Below are positions 1-10,710 of a stretch of 40,186 nt of DNA, in pieces (position 1 is the first letter of the stretch; every line of letters begins with the position of its first letter). The notes below the pieces were generated by a model, which worked only from the letters and a program-made list of their open reading frames with translations, ran no database searches and was not told where the DNA came from. Source of the stretch: Chara braunii. Lineage: Eukaryota > Streptophyta > Charophyceae > Charales > Characeae. The position numbers were made by a program, and so were the translations under genes. The stretch covers positions 130,376 through 170,561 of the forward strand of contig BFEA01001078.1 of NCBI GenBank assembly GCA_003427395.1, written 5' to 3'.

Positions 1-660
1 CTCTCTCTCTCTCCGCCTCGGCAACAGCTCCTGTGGGTTCAACGCGCGATACTCCCAAGTGATATCCTAAATAATAGCGTACAATTCGGGCGGTGGAGGT
101 CGAGAGGAGGGGAGATGAAACCAGAGCTGGCCATCCGAGGACGGGGCCGCGGATCGTCAGAGCGCGAGGAGATCGCGTCGGGTGAAGAGGGATGAGAAAA
201 GCAGTCGGAGGGGGGTATCGGGAGAGGATGTCCAGTATGTCAAGAGCTGGGAGGAGGCGGGGGAGGAGGGAGGCCAGCGAGATGAAGAAAACTTCGAGAG
301 AGGGGGAGGGTAGGAGGAAAAGGCAGCAGGGGGGTAGAGGGAATTGATCTGAAGATGGTGTAGAGGTTAATCGCAAAAGCAGGAGGTGGAAGAGAAGGAG
401 CAGAAGGAGAATGTGGAGGAGAGGAGGTGGACAAGCCCCTTTTTGTTCCCTTACTTAACCTCTGGTCTACTATTTCAGGCCAGTAAGACGATCAAACGGC
501 CAACATAACTTGGCATAAGCTTGCCGGCAGGGGAGAGGGGAATGGCGAGCAAATGAAGATCAGAGAAGGACAGGGGGGGAGGAGGGGGGGGCAGGAGGAG
601 GGGAAAGAGGAGGAGGAGGAGCAGAAGCAGAAGGACAACGTAATAACAGATACTTACCTT
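1..660. repeat. Purine-rich low-complexity DNA
   Basis: The stretch opens with a short CT microsatellite (1-12) and then is dominated by GGA/GAG-type purine runs on the plus strand, densest at 541-640. Open frames here encode only proline or leucine runs, which is what the purine tract gives on the reverse strand, so I see no gene. Confidence 0.7.
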
Positions 661-1097
661 AGTCAATGAAGTCCTCGCGATTTTTCAATGCTCCAAAATG
701 GTTAGAATAGGTGGGATCCGGCGGGTTCAAACACTTGTGCAGCTGTCGCCGCTAGCCATTCTCCATAAGGAATAGAATACCATGTATAACACTTCTTACG
801 ACCATAAACACCGCGCGCTTATCCTCTCGATCCTGCATAACTCTCTACGAACGGTGCGCAGTCTTGTGCGACGATGAGAGCGGAAGGCTTCAGCGACACG
901 TGAGACGCTCACGCTAGGGTGAGGCAAGGCCGTGTTCCCCCGCCCGTGTGTGGAGGACCCGCCCGTGTGTGGAGGACCTGTAGCAGGCGGGAAAGTCTTT
1001 TGGAGGGGAGATGTGTTCGTCAAAACATTTGTTTTTGCGCGGGAGATACGTTCCACGCTTCGTCAACACGTGGGACGTCCCCCAGCGACGTGTCGCG

Positions 1098-2045
1098 CTC
1101 ACGCTACGGGCCTCGCCGCACCACTGTCGAAAATGCAATTTTCGACAGTTTCTCTTCGCCACACAGGCTGTCGAAGTCGGAGACGGGAAAAAAATTCTCC
1201 AGTTGTCAGAGCGTGCTTCTCGACAGCTCCTGTCGAAAGTTGTTGAATCCCCAGCCTGCTACTCCCATGCTTTCGAGGCTCGCCACACAGGCTGTCGAAT
1301 GTCGAAAATTTTCGACAGGTGTCAGTAATTTTTCGACAGCCCCACACTCGACAATTTTGCCCCCTATTGCCACACAGCCTGTCGAGAGGTGAAATTATCG
1401 AAAGTAGGCAAGTCGACACCGCCTTTCGACAGGTGCTGTGTGGCCAAGGCAGTGGACTGTAGGGAGTTGTTACATGGATGAATTTATGCCCGCAAGCGGA
1501 CCAGGACAGCAACTGTTGACTACATACGGACAAACAGGCCACGGTTGTCAGGGAGCAGTCTCTCACAACACAAATTCGAAAGCAATTTTCGAATTTCAAA
1601 AGCCCGGCGGGGCACTGTCGAATTTCTGTCACCTGCAGGCGGGAGGAAACGGTTGCTGGAGGGCGGCTGTCGAAAGGACCATTCTGACACCTGTCTAAAG
1701 TTTTTTGAGCAGCAATTCTTCGAAAGTCTGTGTGGCGATGCCAAATTGTCGAAAACCCAGTTTTCGACAGCCTGTGTGGCGAGCCTCTTCGACACTCCTC
1801 GGCTGCGCCGTCGACTTTTCTTCGAAATTCGGTGAGGGGGGGAAGGTCGGGATGGACTAATGCTTGTCGTACCCTCTGGCGCGTTCGTCTTTTTCCATCT
1901 TGCATTCACAAGTGCATGCACTCTACAGTGCTGTGTGGCTAAAGGGGGGCAAACTGTCGAATGGAGGCTGTCGAATTTGTTCTGACAGCTGTCGATTTTT
2001 TTCGCCTTTCGACTGTGGTGCGGCGAGGCCCTACGATAGGGTGAG
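1098..2045. mobile_element. Non-autonomous element with inverted termini and a TGTCGA word array
   Basis: The ends are inverted repeats: 1098-1132 and 2007-2045 share the 16-bp core GGGCCTCGCCGCACCA in opposite orientation, followed inward by CTGTCGAAA with one mismatch and bounded outward by CTCAC. Between them the words TGTCGAA and TTCGACA recur many times in both orientations, often joined to CTGTGTGGCGA or its complement. One example is a perfect hairpin with 11-bp arms at 1124-1134 and 1138-1148. No transposase-like protein is visible; the long minus-strand frame at 1099-1905 only translates the repeated words. I could not define a target-site duplication, so the superfamily is open. Confidence 0.5.
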
Positions 2046-2091
2046 GAAAGGCCGTGCTGTTAGTTTACTAGTCTGTGTCACGGTGTGTGAC

Positions 2092-2374
2092 TGTTAGGAA
2101 TGTTTTGATTCTATTGTATACGGACAGTGGGATGATGCATCCCGCCATTTAGGGCAGGGAGCAGTAAGGCTCCATTTTCTCATTGGTTTAGAGTTGGTTT
2201 AGGGGTCCCGTGCCGAATGGAGGGAGAGGCAATAGGGTGTAGTTTAGTGACCTCTTTTTTATGGCTTAGAATACTATTAGTCTTTTAGCTGCTCATCTAC
2301 AAAGAGTCTCACGGCGACTCCAAGGGTGTTTATGGCCCTCCCTCGGGTGGTCCGTGGTCATGCATAAAGGACAG
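2092..2374 (+). repeat. LTR-like fragment, copy 1 of a tandem pair
   Basis: It starts with TGTTAGGAATG, a common plant LTR-type start. It carries a distinctive stretch (GGGATGATGCATCCCGCC, then TTTAGGGCAGGGAGC) that recurs in the adjacent copy at 2375 and in the fragment near 11771. No coding sequence is present. A small separate transposon remains possible because no internal region follows. Confidence 0.5.
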
Positions 2375-2627
2375 ATGTTTTTATTCTATTTTATACGGAC
2401 CGTGGGATGATGCATCCCGCCATTTAGGGCAGGGAGCAGTAAGGCTCCGTTTTCTCATTGGTTTAGAGTTGGTTTAGGGGTCCCGTGGGGAATGGAGGGG
2501 GAGACAATGCGGTGTAGTTCAGTGACCTCTTTTTTACGGCTTAGAATACTATTCGTCTTTTGGTTGCTCACCTACAGAGTGTTTATGGCCCTCCCTCCGG
2601 TGGTCTGTGGACATGCACAAAGGACAA
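2375..2627 (+). repeat. LTR-like fragment, copy 2 of a tandem pair
   Basis: This repeats 2100-2374 almost base for base but lacks about 20 bp corresponding to the AGTCTCACGGCGACTCC part of copy 1. The head-to-tail arrangement with a period near 275 bp suggests a local tandem duplication of one fragment rather than two insertions. Confidence 0.55.
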
Positions 2628-2795
2628 CTATCATGGCGGTGTATCTTTCCATGTTCTAGCGGAAGATTCACTGTCGTTTTGCACATGGTGACTGGAACTC
2701 TGGAACTGCCTAATATGATTTTTATTATTATCATTATTTAAAAGGTAAGCTATGTTCTTCTCTCATCTATTTCATCTTTCCTGGTAGTACGCACT

Positions 2796-2823
2796 ATCTC
2801 ATCCTCTCACCTGAGGATGAGAT
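2796..2823. other. Perfect 11-bp inverted repeat
   Basis: ATCTCATCCTC (2796-2806) and GAGGATGAGAT (2813-2823) are exact reverse complements around the 6-nt loop TCACCT. It lies about 40 bp outside the poly-T end of the LINE. Function unknown. Confidence 0.6.
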
Positions 2824-3532
2824 ATGATAATTTGTTGGAATTTCTAAGCTGTGCTATTCTTTTTTTTTTTTTTTAACAAGAAAAACACTTTCATTATATA
2901 GGAAAAAGGGGGAGGTCGGGAATCCCTCCACAAACAACCCGGAAGACAATTACTCGGACGATAACCCAGCTTAGGTTCGGGTGTTGGGCCAAGATGTCCA
3001 GTAGCAGAAATGGCCAATGCAAGATCGTTGCCCTGACAAAAGGCCCAACCCTTGGAACAAAAAAGTCCACAAGGCCTGAAAGCCGACACAATACAAAAAC
3101 AAACCCATCTGCATCCACCCACATACCTGAATACTATCTCTACCTTCAAAAATCAAACCAAGAGAGAAACAACAATTTAAGAGCTGCAAACTACCTACCT
3201 ACATGTCCACCTACAGGCGGTGGAGGAAAGGGATCTAAAAGAAAACCCTCAGTTCAAGTGACACTCCCTCCGCTACACAAAAACCCACTGCCTGCCTCCT
3301 GCGGCAAACCAACAACCGAGCAGTCCAGGTTGGTCGAACAAGCCAGGCAAGTCCTAACTACAGAGAAGTCAAGGCAATTAACACAACTGCCTACATAACT
3401 ACATAGCCTGTGGGAGAGAAGACATACAATGGAACCTCAATACAGTTGATGCTTCCTCCACTAAACAACACTCCTTCCTGTCTCCTGTGATCCAGCCAAC
3501 AGCCGAACTAACTGGGCTGGTAGGCCGCTTTC

Positions 3533-5054
3533 TCATTTCAAAACCCATGCATCTAGCTGTAGTCTGGACTCCGTATCAATTGTTGCCAACGAGTTGCCCA
3601 AGCACCAAATAGACCTGAACCATTGGAGATCTTGAAGAGAGGATTTGGATCTAGACACTCTACGTTTCCAGTCAGCTTGAATGGAGCGACGCAGCAGAAG
3701 AGAGACGGTACTTTTGATCTGCTTGTTTGACCACTCATTGTCATTGAATAACTGATCGTTGCGGCATTGCCAAATGACAGAAAAGATAATAGCACGAAGG
3801 ACCTGGGCCACGTAGCCCCAGCTTGAATGCTTGCTGCAGTTCTCTGGAATGCCTCCTAGCAGGGTCCATTCTTTGTTCCATGGAAAGGTCGTCCTTGAGA
3901 TGCGGTCCCAGTGGGTAATAAACCATTTCCAAATCTTATCAAAAGCAGGGCAGTCCCACCACAAATGAACGGTAGATTCGAACGCCCAGTTGTACCTGCA
4001 GCATTTGAGGTTCACTGTTAGATTCGAACGCCCAGTTGTACCTGCAGCATTTGAGGTTCACTGTTAGGTTTTTTTGTGCAAGCCAAACTGTTGACGGAGT
4101 AGCAACCATGGAGACCAGCCACAGTATGGACGCTTGTCTTTGACATGGGATAAGCTTGAGCTGCTCCCAGCAGCATAGCGCCGACTCGATCCGAGCCGGA
4201 TCCCCCTCCAGGTCCATCTCAAGTAGTTGCAACCAACGAGACCTGGTTGTAACTAAGGGGCATTTCAGTGGTTTCAATAATGACTACCCCAGTTTCAAAG
4301 AATATTCAGTGAGATTAGGATAGATACCTTTGTGCCCCGAAACAGTCCATTCCCAGAGATACGGATCTAATTTCAGCTGAAGAATAGGGTGCCCTTGACC
4401 GAATACCCTGTATTCAGGTTCAGAGTCTCCCACCGCTGACAGCAGTACCCGGACTTGAGAGAGAGGGAGCCCTAATTGAGGTTGAGGGTTATATTCATCT
4501 ATGATCAGAGTTTGAGAAGGAAGTACCCAATAAGCCTGCAAGACTCGTTCGCCACCTGGCAAGTGTTCAATGAGACGCAAGATTAAGGGGGATGCAGGCT
4601 CTGAGGAATACCATGTGCCCGGGGGATCTAGAGATTCTTAGAAAAGCAAATTTTTCCATTCCTTGGGAATTGCAGCAATAATAGATTGTTTCTTCAGTTG
4701 TAGTTGTCTGACCTGCCCCAAAATTGTTCTAAGGGCAGCATCCTGTTTCCAATCCCCAGTGAGGTAATCCCACATATTTTCAATCCTAAGCACACCTCTT
4801 TCTATCCACGACCGCCCAAAGCTACCTCGTGACGTGTCAGCGGTAAACGAAAGGTCATTAGACAAAGTGATCCTCGGATTCTCAAAAAGTGGTTGCAGCA
4901 GAACTTTCGATTTGGTAACTCGCTCTTTCCACCCTTTTGGAAGAAGTTTCTTCCAAGCCCTGATGATTGCCATCCAAAATGGTGAGTTGATCCTCATGTT
5001 TAAGAAAGACCTGAGAAAAAGACACGTCCATACCTCCCTAGGTCTAGCTAAGTT
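3533..5054 (-). pseudogene. LINE ORF2, C-terminal region with zf-RVT domain
   Basis: This continues the reverse transcriptase in the same frame after a TGA at 5055-5057. It runs through further in-frame stops near 4638 and 4284 before a frame change caused by the 46-bp duplication at 3975-4066. The end of the protein shows the plant LINE zf-RVT pattern, with a CCRYN segment, VHLWWDCPAFDKIWKWF and then VIWQCRNDQLFND, near 3700-4015. In this family the domain follows the RT and is thought to bind nucleic acid. Frame conservation across 1.5 kb despite the stops suggests fairly recent inactivation. Confidence 0.8.
3975..4066. repeat. Exact 46-bp tandem duplication
   Basis: Bases 3975-4020 and 4021-4066 are identical. 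Because 46 is not a multiple of three, the copy shifts the LINE reading frame: the protein before it and the protein after it are in different frames and both repeat the same short peptide. Confidence 0.95.
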
Positions 5055-7398
5055 TCATTCCTGTGAGAGGATTTGTTCTGCTAAGATAACCCAGTGGTGT
5101 GGGTTTTGGGCCAAACTGACCTTAATCACCCATACAGACAACATTGACGAGTTTTGTCTCTGAGGATCCAACAGTCTCAGACCGCCTTCTGATATTGGAG
5201 AACATATCATTTCCCGTGCCACTTTGGACATAAAGGAGTCCCCTTCCTCGGCATACGGTTTCCATATAAACCGGGCGCATCTATGACGGACCGTGGAGTA
5301 GAGAGTCGGACCCAAGCCCCGCACTTTCCCTATAAACCATAGGAGGCCAAGGAGTGCACTGTTAATCACCATGGCCCTAGCAAAGAGGGACAGATGAGGG
5401 GCATGGCCCCAAGAGGAAATACGTTGGATCGATTTCTGCAACAAGATATTGTTTTGGTCTACCGCTGCAGATATCAGTGCAATCTGGACTCCTAAAAAAC
5501 GTTCTGAACAGTTCTTATCTATACGATCCATGCCCCACTGAACAACCAAGGAGAAGTGTGCAGGTAGAAAGAACACCGACTTATGCCAATTGATGGCCGC
5601 TTTCGAGAGGGAGGCATACTCATTCAGGCAGAGTTTCAAAGCATTTAGGGACTGAGAAGAGTTATGTGAAATGGCAAAGAGATCATCGGCAAGAGTTTTC
5701 ACCTTGAGAGGAGTAGGGCTAATTGGCAGACCTCCAATGGAGGGGTGGGCACGAATGTTATTCAACACATTCTCCATCTGAACAGCAAACAAGCGAGGGG
5801 CTAGAGGACAACCCTGGCGCAGGGAGCGGGTGAGCGAAAATTCCTCCGAGAGACAACCGTTGATCATCACTGCAACAGTAGATCTAGTATACAGTGCTAT
5901 GACCCATTTGCAAAATTTTTGTCTAAATGACATGACATTCAGGGTGGTAAAGACATACGACCAATTGACTCGGTCATACGCCTTCTTCAAATCCAACAGT
6001 AGCACTACAAAATCCAATTGACCATTCTGAATTATTTCTAAGCTTTCAATGGCAGTGACAATGTTATCGAAAATGGAACGTCCCTGAATGAATGCGGCTT
6101 GGTCTGAATGGACCAAGTCAAGTAAATACCGGCCTAGACGCCTAGCTAGGACCTTTGCCAATATTTTATAGGATACGTTCAGAATAGAAATCGGACGCCA
6201 ATTTCGGATCTCGGACCGCTCCCCTTTCTTAAATAGGACTGAGATTAGGGTTGCCAGCTTTCGGGATGGGCCGAACACCCGAACCCGAACGCCCGAACGT
6301 TCGGCACCCCCTCTCGATGCGTTTGGGCGTTCGGACGAACGCGGACAAAAAAAAAATAAAAAAAATAAAAAATATATATGTTATGCAAAAGAATAAACTA
6401 AACAACATTTGCCTCAACGTAACATCCAAATTCTTTACAAAACTTTAAATAAACATAAAATACTAAAAATAAATAATAATAATAATGACAATTAGCAAAA
6501 ATAAAACTAGAATGAAATTATTGAGGGGCCAGCACGTTTTTGACACCGCCATCTTTCGTGATTTTTAATTTTTTTTTGGCTGTGAAAAATGTCATGAAAA
6601 TTGATATATGTGTATATTACATAATAGAGAATCTACAAATAAAGTTTGAAAAAATAATAATTTTGTTCATGCCCCGAAATAAAGGAAAAACAAAAAGTGA
6701 AAAGAGAGAAAAAACAAATTAGTAAGTGGGCAAACAAGTTTTGACACCACCATCTTTGCCAATTTTTCATGTTTTTTTGGCTAAGAAGAATGGCTTCAAA
6801 ATTTACAGGGAGGTACCTTACATCACAAAGAACTAAAAACAAAACAGTCAAAAGAAAATAACAATATATAGATGCCTAACTATTTTTTAGCGGGGTCCAA
6901 ACCCCTTCAGGTTCGGAACCCGTACGGGGACCCGAACGCCCGAACGTTCGGGGGTCAGCTTAGGGGCCCCCGTACGTTCGGTCTGGCAACCCTGACTGAG
7001 ATGACGTCGTTACTCATATTCGCTGCCAACTTACCACCAACAAGGACTTCATTATAAATTTGTACCAGACCATCCCCCAAGACATCCCATAGCACAATGA
7101 AAAGTTATACTGGAAGACCGTCGTCCCCGAGAGCTTTTCCGTTGGACATGGATTTCAGGGCTTCATAAGCTTCGAGGTTGGAAATAGGACGGTCAAGATC
7201 CAGTCTACCTGATTGGGATAAGTGCACATGGGCATTGTCCCAATGGGATGAGTCAAAATGTAGCTCAGAGTTAATCTGTGCCCCTTGGAGGCGAGACGTA
7301 AGGATATCATGATAGTAGCAGGAGGCATAATCACAGAGTTGCACCGGTTCTTTGGCTCGGGGAGCATCCACATGAAAGGGATGTTTCGGTTTCTTCAT
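5055..7398 (-). pseudogene. LINE ORF2, reverse transcriptase, split by a hAT-type insertion
   Basis: RNA-templated DNA polymerase used in target-primed reverse transcription. Reading on the minus strand, 7398-7105 gives the region just before RT (ALKSMSNGKALGDDGLPV), a TAA follows at about 7103, and the frame runs on to the insertion at 6994. Beyond the insertion, 6245 to 5055 carries the classic LINE RT blocks: NWRPISILNVSYKILAKVLA, FIQGRSIFDNIV, LDLKKAYDRVNW, RQGCPLAPRLFAVQMENVL and the catalytic LADDL (the usual F/YADD with L at the first position). The RT frame matches on both sides once the 8-bp duplication is counted once. It is a pseudogene as it stands. Confidence 0.9.
6246..6994. mobile_element. 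hAT-type non-autonomous DNA transposon inserted in the LINE
   Basis: The 749-bp element has 12-bp terminal inverted repeats, TAGGGTTGCCAG at 6246-6257 and CTGGCAACCCTG at 6983-6994, differing only at the outermost base. It is flanked by identical 8-bp copies of ACTGAGAT (6238-6245 and 6995-7002). An 8-bp duplication with CAGGGTTGCCA-type ends is typical of hAT transposons. Inside both ends are GTTCGG/CCGAAC-rich subterminal repeats (for example CCCGAACGCCCGAACGTTCG near 6285 and again near 6930), which could be transposase binding sites. The AT-rich middle encodes no transposase, so it would depend on one supplied elsewhere. Confidence 0.92.
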
Positions 7399-7404
7399 GC
7401 GAGT

Positions 7405-7710
7405 TCAGGACCGACGAGGGAGTAATTTTTGAAATGACTCTTTCGTCATACGATCGTGAATTGCTATCCCTTTTATGCGTAAGCGTTCCGCCCAGACTTC
7501 AGATTTCTGATACTGCAAATTGTCCCACTCTGCCATTAATTTAGCACGCTCCTTGCCCGAGACCAAGTTAGAGACTGGATGTTCTAGCATACGAGCTTCC
7601 GAATATTCAATCCGTTTCCTTAGACGGGCTTCGTCCTTATTGCAGTCGTAGGCTATCGTGAAAAAATATTTAAGAGATTCGAAAAAAAAATTGAACCAGA
7701 ATTCCACCAA
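7405..7710 (-). pseudogene. LINE ORF2, linker between endonuclease and RT
   Basis: The minus-strand frame encodes a basic, helical segment (for example AEWDNLQYQKSEVWAERLRI) that lies between the endonuclease and RT in plant LINE ORF2 proteins. It is in a different frame from the endonuclease piece upstream, so at least one indel separates them. I infer its identity from position; there is no catalytic motif. Confidence 0.6.
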
Positions 7711-7769
7711 TCGGCCATAGATTCAAACGAAGAGCGAGCATTATCCCAGTCTTTCCAAAACCTCTTCAT

Positions 7770-8560
7770 CTAATCCACGAGGCCAAATAAACTTAAGTTC
7801 TGAGTGTTAAAGCGAAAGAGACCCTTACCACTCGTGATCTCCGACGTGGCTAAATGTACGCATACTGGCTTGTGGTCGGACATAGGATGAAAGCTCTTAC
7901 ATATATATTCAACAGAATCCCACAACGTGGACGGGATTAGAAAAAAGTATAATCTACGTTCAATTGTACCATATCGAGCCCGACTGTGAGAAAACCATGT
8001 GAAGCCATTCGTGTCAGGGTGGGTTAATCTAAACGGGTCAATAAGATCAAGGTCTTTCATTAAGGCAAACAATACTGCCTTGTTCTCAGAAAATCTGTCA
8101 GATTTGGTTAAGCCCAAAGAAATATTCCAATCGCTTGTGACAACTAGGTGCTCGCCTTCAGGAATTTCATTCATTAATTATGAGAAGAAACGAGCCCGAT
8201 CACAAATTTCTACTGATGCATAAACAGTGGTTAGTACCCAGATCTTACCCTCAAGCCAACATTTCAACCAAGCCTACCGACCCCAGAGATCCTCATAAAA
8301 GTTAATTATTTCTAGATCTGTATTGTGGTGAACCAACAGAGCAACACCCTCCTTTGTTCCTACAGCTGGGGACCACAATTGTGGCCCGTCCCACCAATTA
8401 CCTAAGACAGAGATCTTCTCCTCCCCTAGCTTAGTCTCTTGATGCACGCAATCTGGATGTTATTATCAAATATTCAGGATTTCAACCTATCCCTCTTGTT
8501 CTTGCCTGATGTGTCTCCCAATCCCCTAACATTCCATGTGGCAAGTCTAAGCCTGCCCAT
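7770..8560 (-). pseudogene. LINE ORF2, AP endonuclease domain
   Basis: In LINEs this endonuclease nicks the target DNA. The N-terminus is visible near 8560 (LRLATWNVRGLG), followed by broken sequence and then an open stretch from about 8174 to 7770. Motifs seen are VVTSDWNISLG (the GDxN-type site, here SDWN), the TWFSHSRARYGTIERRL block and the terminal SDHKPV (SDH motif). The position after ERRL that is normally Asp reads Tyr (RLYFF), a likely inactivating change. In-frame stops occur around 8475 and 8190. The strand and order match an upstream neighbour of the RT. Confidence 0.8.
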
Positions 8561-8916
8561 TCCTGCCCACAGCCTCAGTACCTTGGATTCGAGGAGAAGT
8601 TAAAGAATTGTTACCTCGTGAGTAAGGTATTCCCTGAGGGTCAGACAACCATGCTTTCAGAAGGAAAGAACGAACAAATATCAAGTTCAATTTCCTATCT
8701 GCCAGGAAACGACTATCCACATCACACAACAATTCAACCGATAATAGGGGAGGGGCTCTAATCCGTGATAGTTCTTTTTTTCCCCCCTCTGTAATCCATG
8801 AAAGGGGAATGAGACAGAGTCCTTTTTATTTTAGCTGTTCCAGTTGACCAGGGACAAATTTGGAATCCATAACAGGAAGGTGAAAGATAACCTTCTTACT
8901 GTTGCCGTTCAGACTG

Positions 8917-10678
8917 TCATGTATAAGGCGGGGCATCGACAACTCCGAACCGAAAGACAAATCGGTCGTTGATTGCTGACTGAATAAGGGAGACCATAGC
9001 TAAAGGCATAGGCTGTTCTGGACATGGGATACTTACGAAAGCAGGAATCCCGTTTTGAATCTGATCCTGTGTCAGAGCGACGGGTGTTCTTTTGTGTGTG
9101 GTCTTGCAACCTGGTGTCCCCACGTCCACGAACTGGCTCTTAAACTTCTCCGAGCGTGGAAGAGGGGAATCCGATTTCTCGCCGTCAATGCCCCTCCCAG
9201 AAGTTGAGTCATAACTCAACGTACACTGTTTACCCATCGGAGGGGGTCTCGAACGAAGCTGATGGCCGCTGCTAGTTGCATGTGCTGCACTTGTTGCTAC
9301 AACCTCAGCTCCTTCAGCAACTTCGACACGCGCTCCTTCATGAGTACTTTGGCGAGGAGTATCTTCAACTTCCTGAGGAACGACGCGAGACGGATCCCCC
9401 TGAGGGGGAGGAGGACTGGGGAAGCTGGGAAAGCTCGATTGAGCTCCAAAGAATCCTGATGGTTTGGCCGCCAGGCCCCCCAAGTTGGGGGGGAAATGTA
9501 CTTGCTGTTGAAAGTACTGGAGCCATGGTGCATATGCTTGGGTTAGCCAAGGCATCATGCCGTGTGACTGAAGCACTGGAGGGAAGCCACCGTGTGGGAT
9601 AGAACCCGGAGAGAAGGTCGGATTGAGCTGCACACTATGATAGGGTTGGAACCCTTGTTGTTGGTCCAAATTCAGAGCTCCTGATCTGACAGCTTGTGAG
9701 ATTTGCGAGGCGCTCAGGCCCATCGGACCTTGATAAAGTGGAGCGAAGGTCGCCGCTTGTGAGTAGCTTGGAGCCTGGCCTGGAACGTGCTGTGTATTCG
9801 GGTCTTGTCGTTGACGAGTTGTACGCCTGCACTTTGCTTCTTCATGGAAGAACGCTCTACACCTGTAACATCTTGGTGTATCCGAGCAGGCCAAGTTCAC
9901 CGAAAGTTCGTCTCCTTCCGCTGTAAATTACGGTGATCTTATCCTTCATGTTACCTCTAGCGTCCGGTTCTAAGTCAAATTTGACATAGATTAGCGACAA
10001 CTTCTGATGATCGGTTTCGATCGGCTAAATTCTGGTTACGGGGCCAATAGCCTTGCAGATTTGCGCATCCAAATAGATGAAGGAGTCAACGGGGACTTGA
10101 ACAACAAAAACCCAGAAGGAAGCGTGTTCCTCCTCTCTCCTTTGGTCCCTTAATTGGGCTTTAGTTAGCCAAGGCTTGAATTCTAGCCTATACTCAGTTA
10201 AACCCAAGGTAATCGAATCATGCCTTTTGGCTACCATCCAAGAGGCAATTGCCCTGCTCTTTGCTACGCAAGAGACAACATTTGGGTTTTCTACCTTGAC
10301 TCTACCCCGGATAAATGACCCAGCGTCAAAACTTTCTTCCTGAAGTTTAGAATTTTTGTAAGCCCTCACAATATCGTCCTTAACCTTCTTTGGGAGGAAA
10401 CGAGCACCTTCGTGAAAGATGATAGTAACTACGTGTTCTTTTAGCCAATTAATCTTGATCCGGTCGATCGAGGCATTAACCCTGAAACGAGCCTCTCTAC
10501 CTTCGATTTCCATCTCCCCTGGATCAATATCGGAAGGGCAAATTCCTTCCTCATAACAAAGGCGAATGAGTTCACGCGCGTGGCATTCATCTTTCCGATC
10601 CAGGTCAGGGTCTGGAGGAGGAGAGCGAGGGCCACGGTCATTCGGGTCATTAGGGTCAACAAAGTTTTCCACCTCCAT
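8917..10678 (-). pseudogene. LINE ORF1, nucleic-acid-binding protein with CCHC knuckle
   Basis: ORF1 proteins of plant LINEs bind the element RNA. The first part (10678-10025) opens with an acidic, proline-rich N-terminus and continues into a folded region (RFRVNASIDRIKINWLKEHV and onward) that resembles the DUF4283-type domain of plant LINEs. A TAG ends that frame at 10025, although related sequence continues past it. A frame change near 9900 leads into CYRCRAFFHEEAKC, a CX2CX4HX4C zinc knuckle, then a long Gln/Pro/Ser-rich tail to 8917. The knuckle right after the folded domain is the expected ORF1 order. It is broken by one stop and one frameshift. Confidence 0.75.
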
Positions 10679-10710
10679 GTTACCACTCGCTTGTCGTTAT
10701 ACGATGAAGA

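Larger units (their letters stand above)
2860..10710 (-). mobile_element. LINE (plant L1-like non-LTR retrotransposon), degraded
   Basis: This is a minus-strand non-LTR retrotransposon. The 15-T run at 2860-2874 is its poly(A) tail read on the plus strand. Going upstream one meets the zf-RVT C-terminal region, reverse transcriptase, AP endonuclease, and a separate ORF1 with a CCHC knuckle. Length is about 7.1 kb once the nested 749-bp hAT-type insertion is subtracted. Damage is modest: several in-frame stops, one 46-bp duplication, one insertion and one ORF1 frame change. The 5' end is uncertain; I place it shortly beyond the ORF1 start. I found no convincing target-site duplication. Bases 2875-3532 are the 3' untranslated part and hold no gene. 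Confidence 0.85.

Noticed and set aside
240-666. Proline- and leucine-rich minus-strand frames
   Set aside because: Low-complexity products of purine tracts, with no sign of selection for protein.
1099-1905. 268-residue minus-strand open frame
   Set aside because: Its sequence is the translation of the repeated TGTCGA and GTGTGGCGA words (SPHRLSK and variants), so it reflects the repeat and not a protein.
2640-2690. Hammerhead-type ribozyme in the short repeat with TTCTAGCGG
   Set aside because: The hairpin is present and varies between copies (also near 20640 and 39690), but the conserved CTGANGA and GAAA core is missing.
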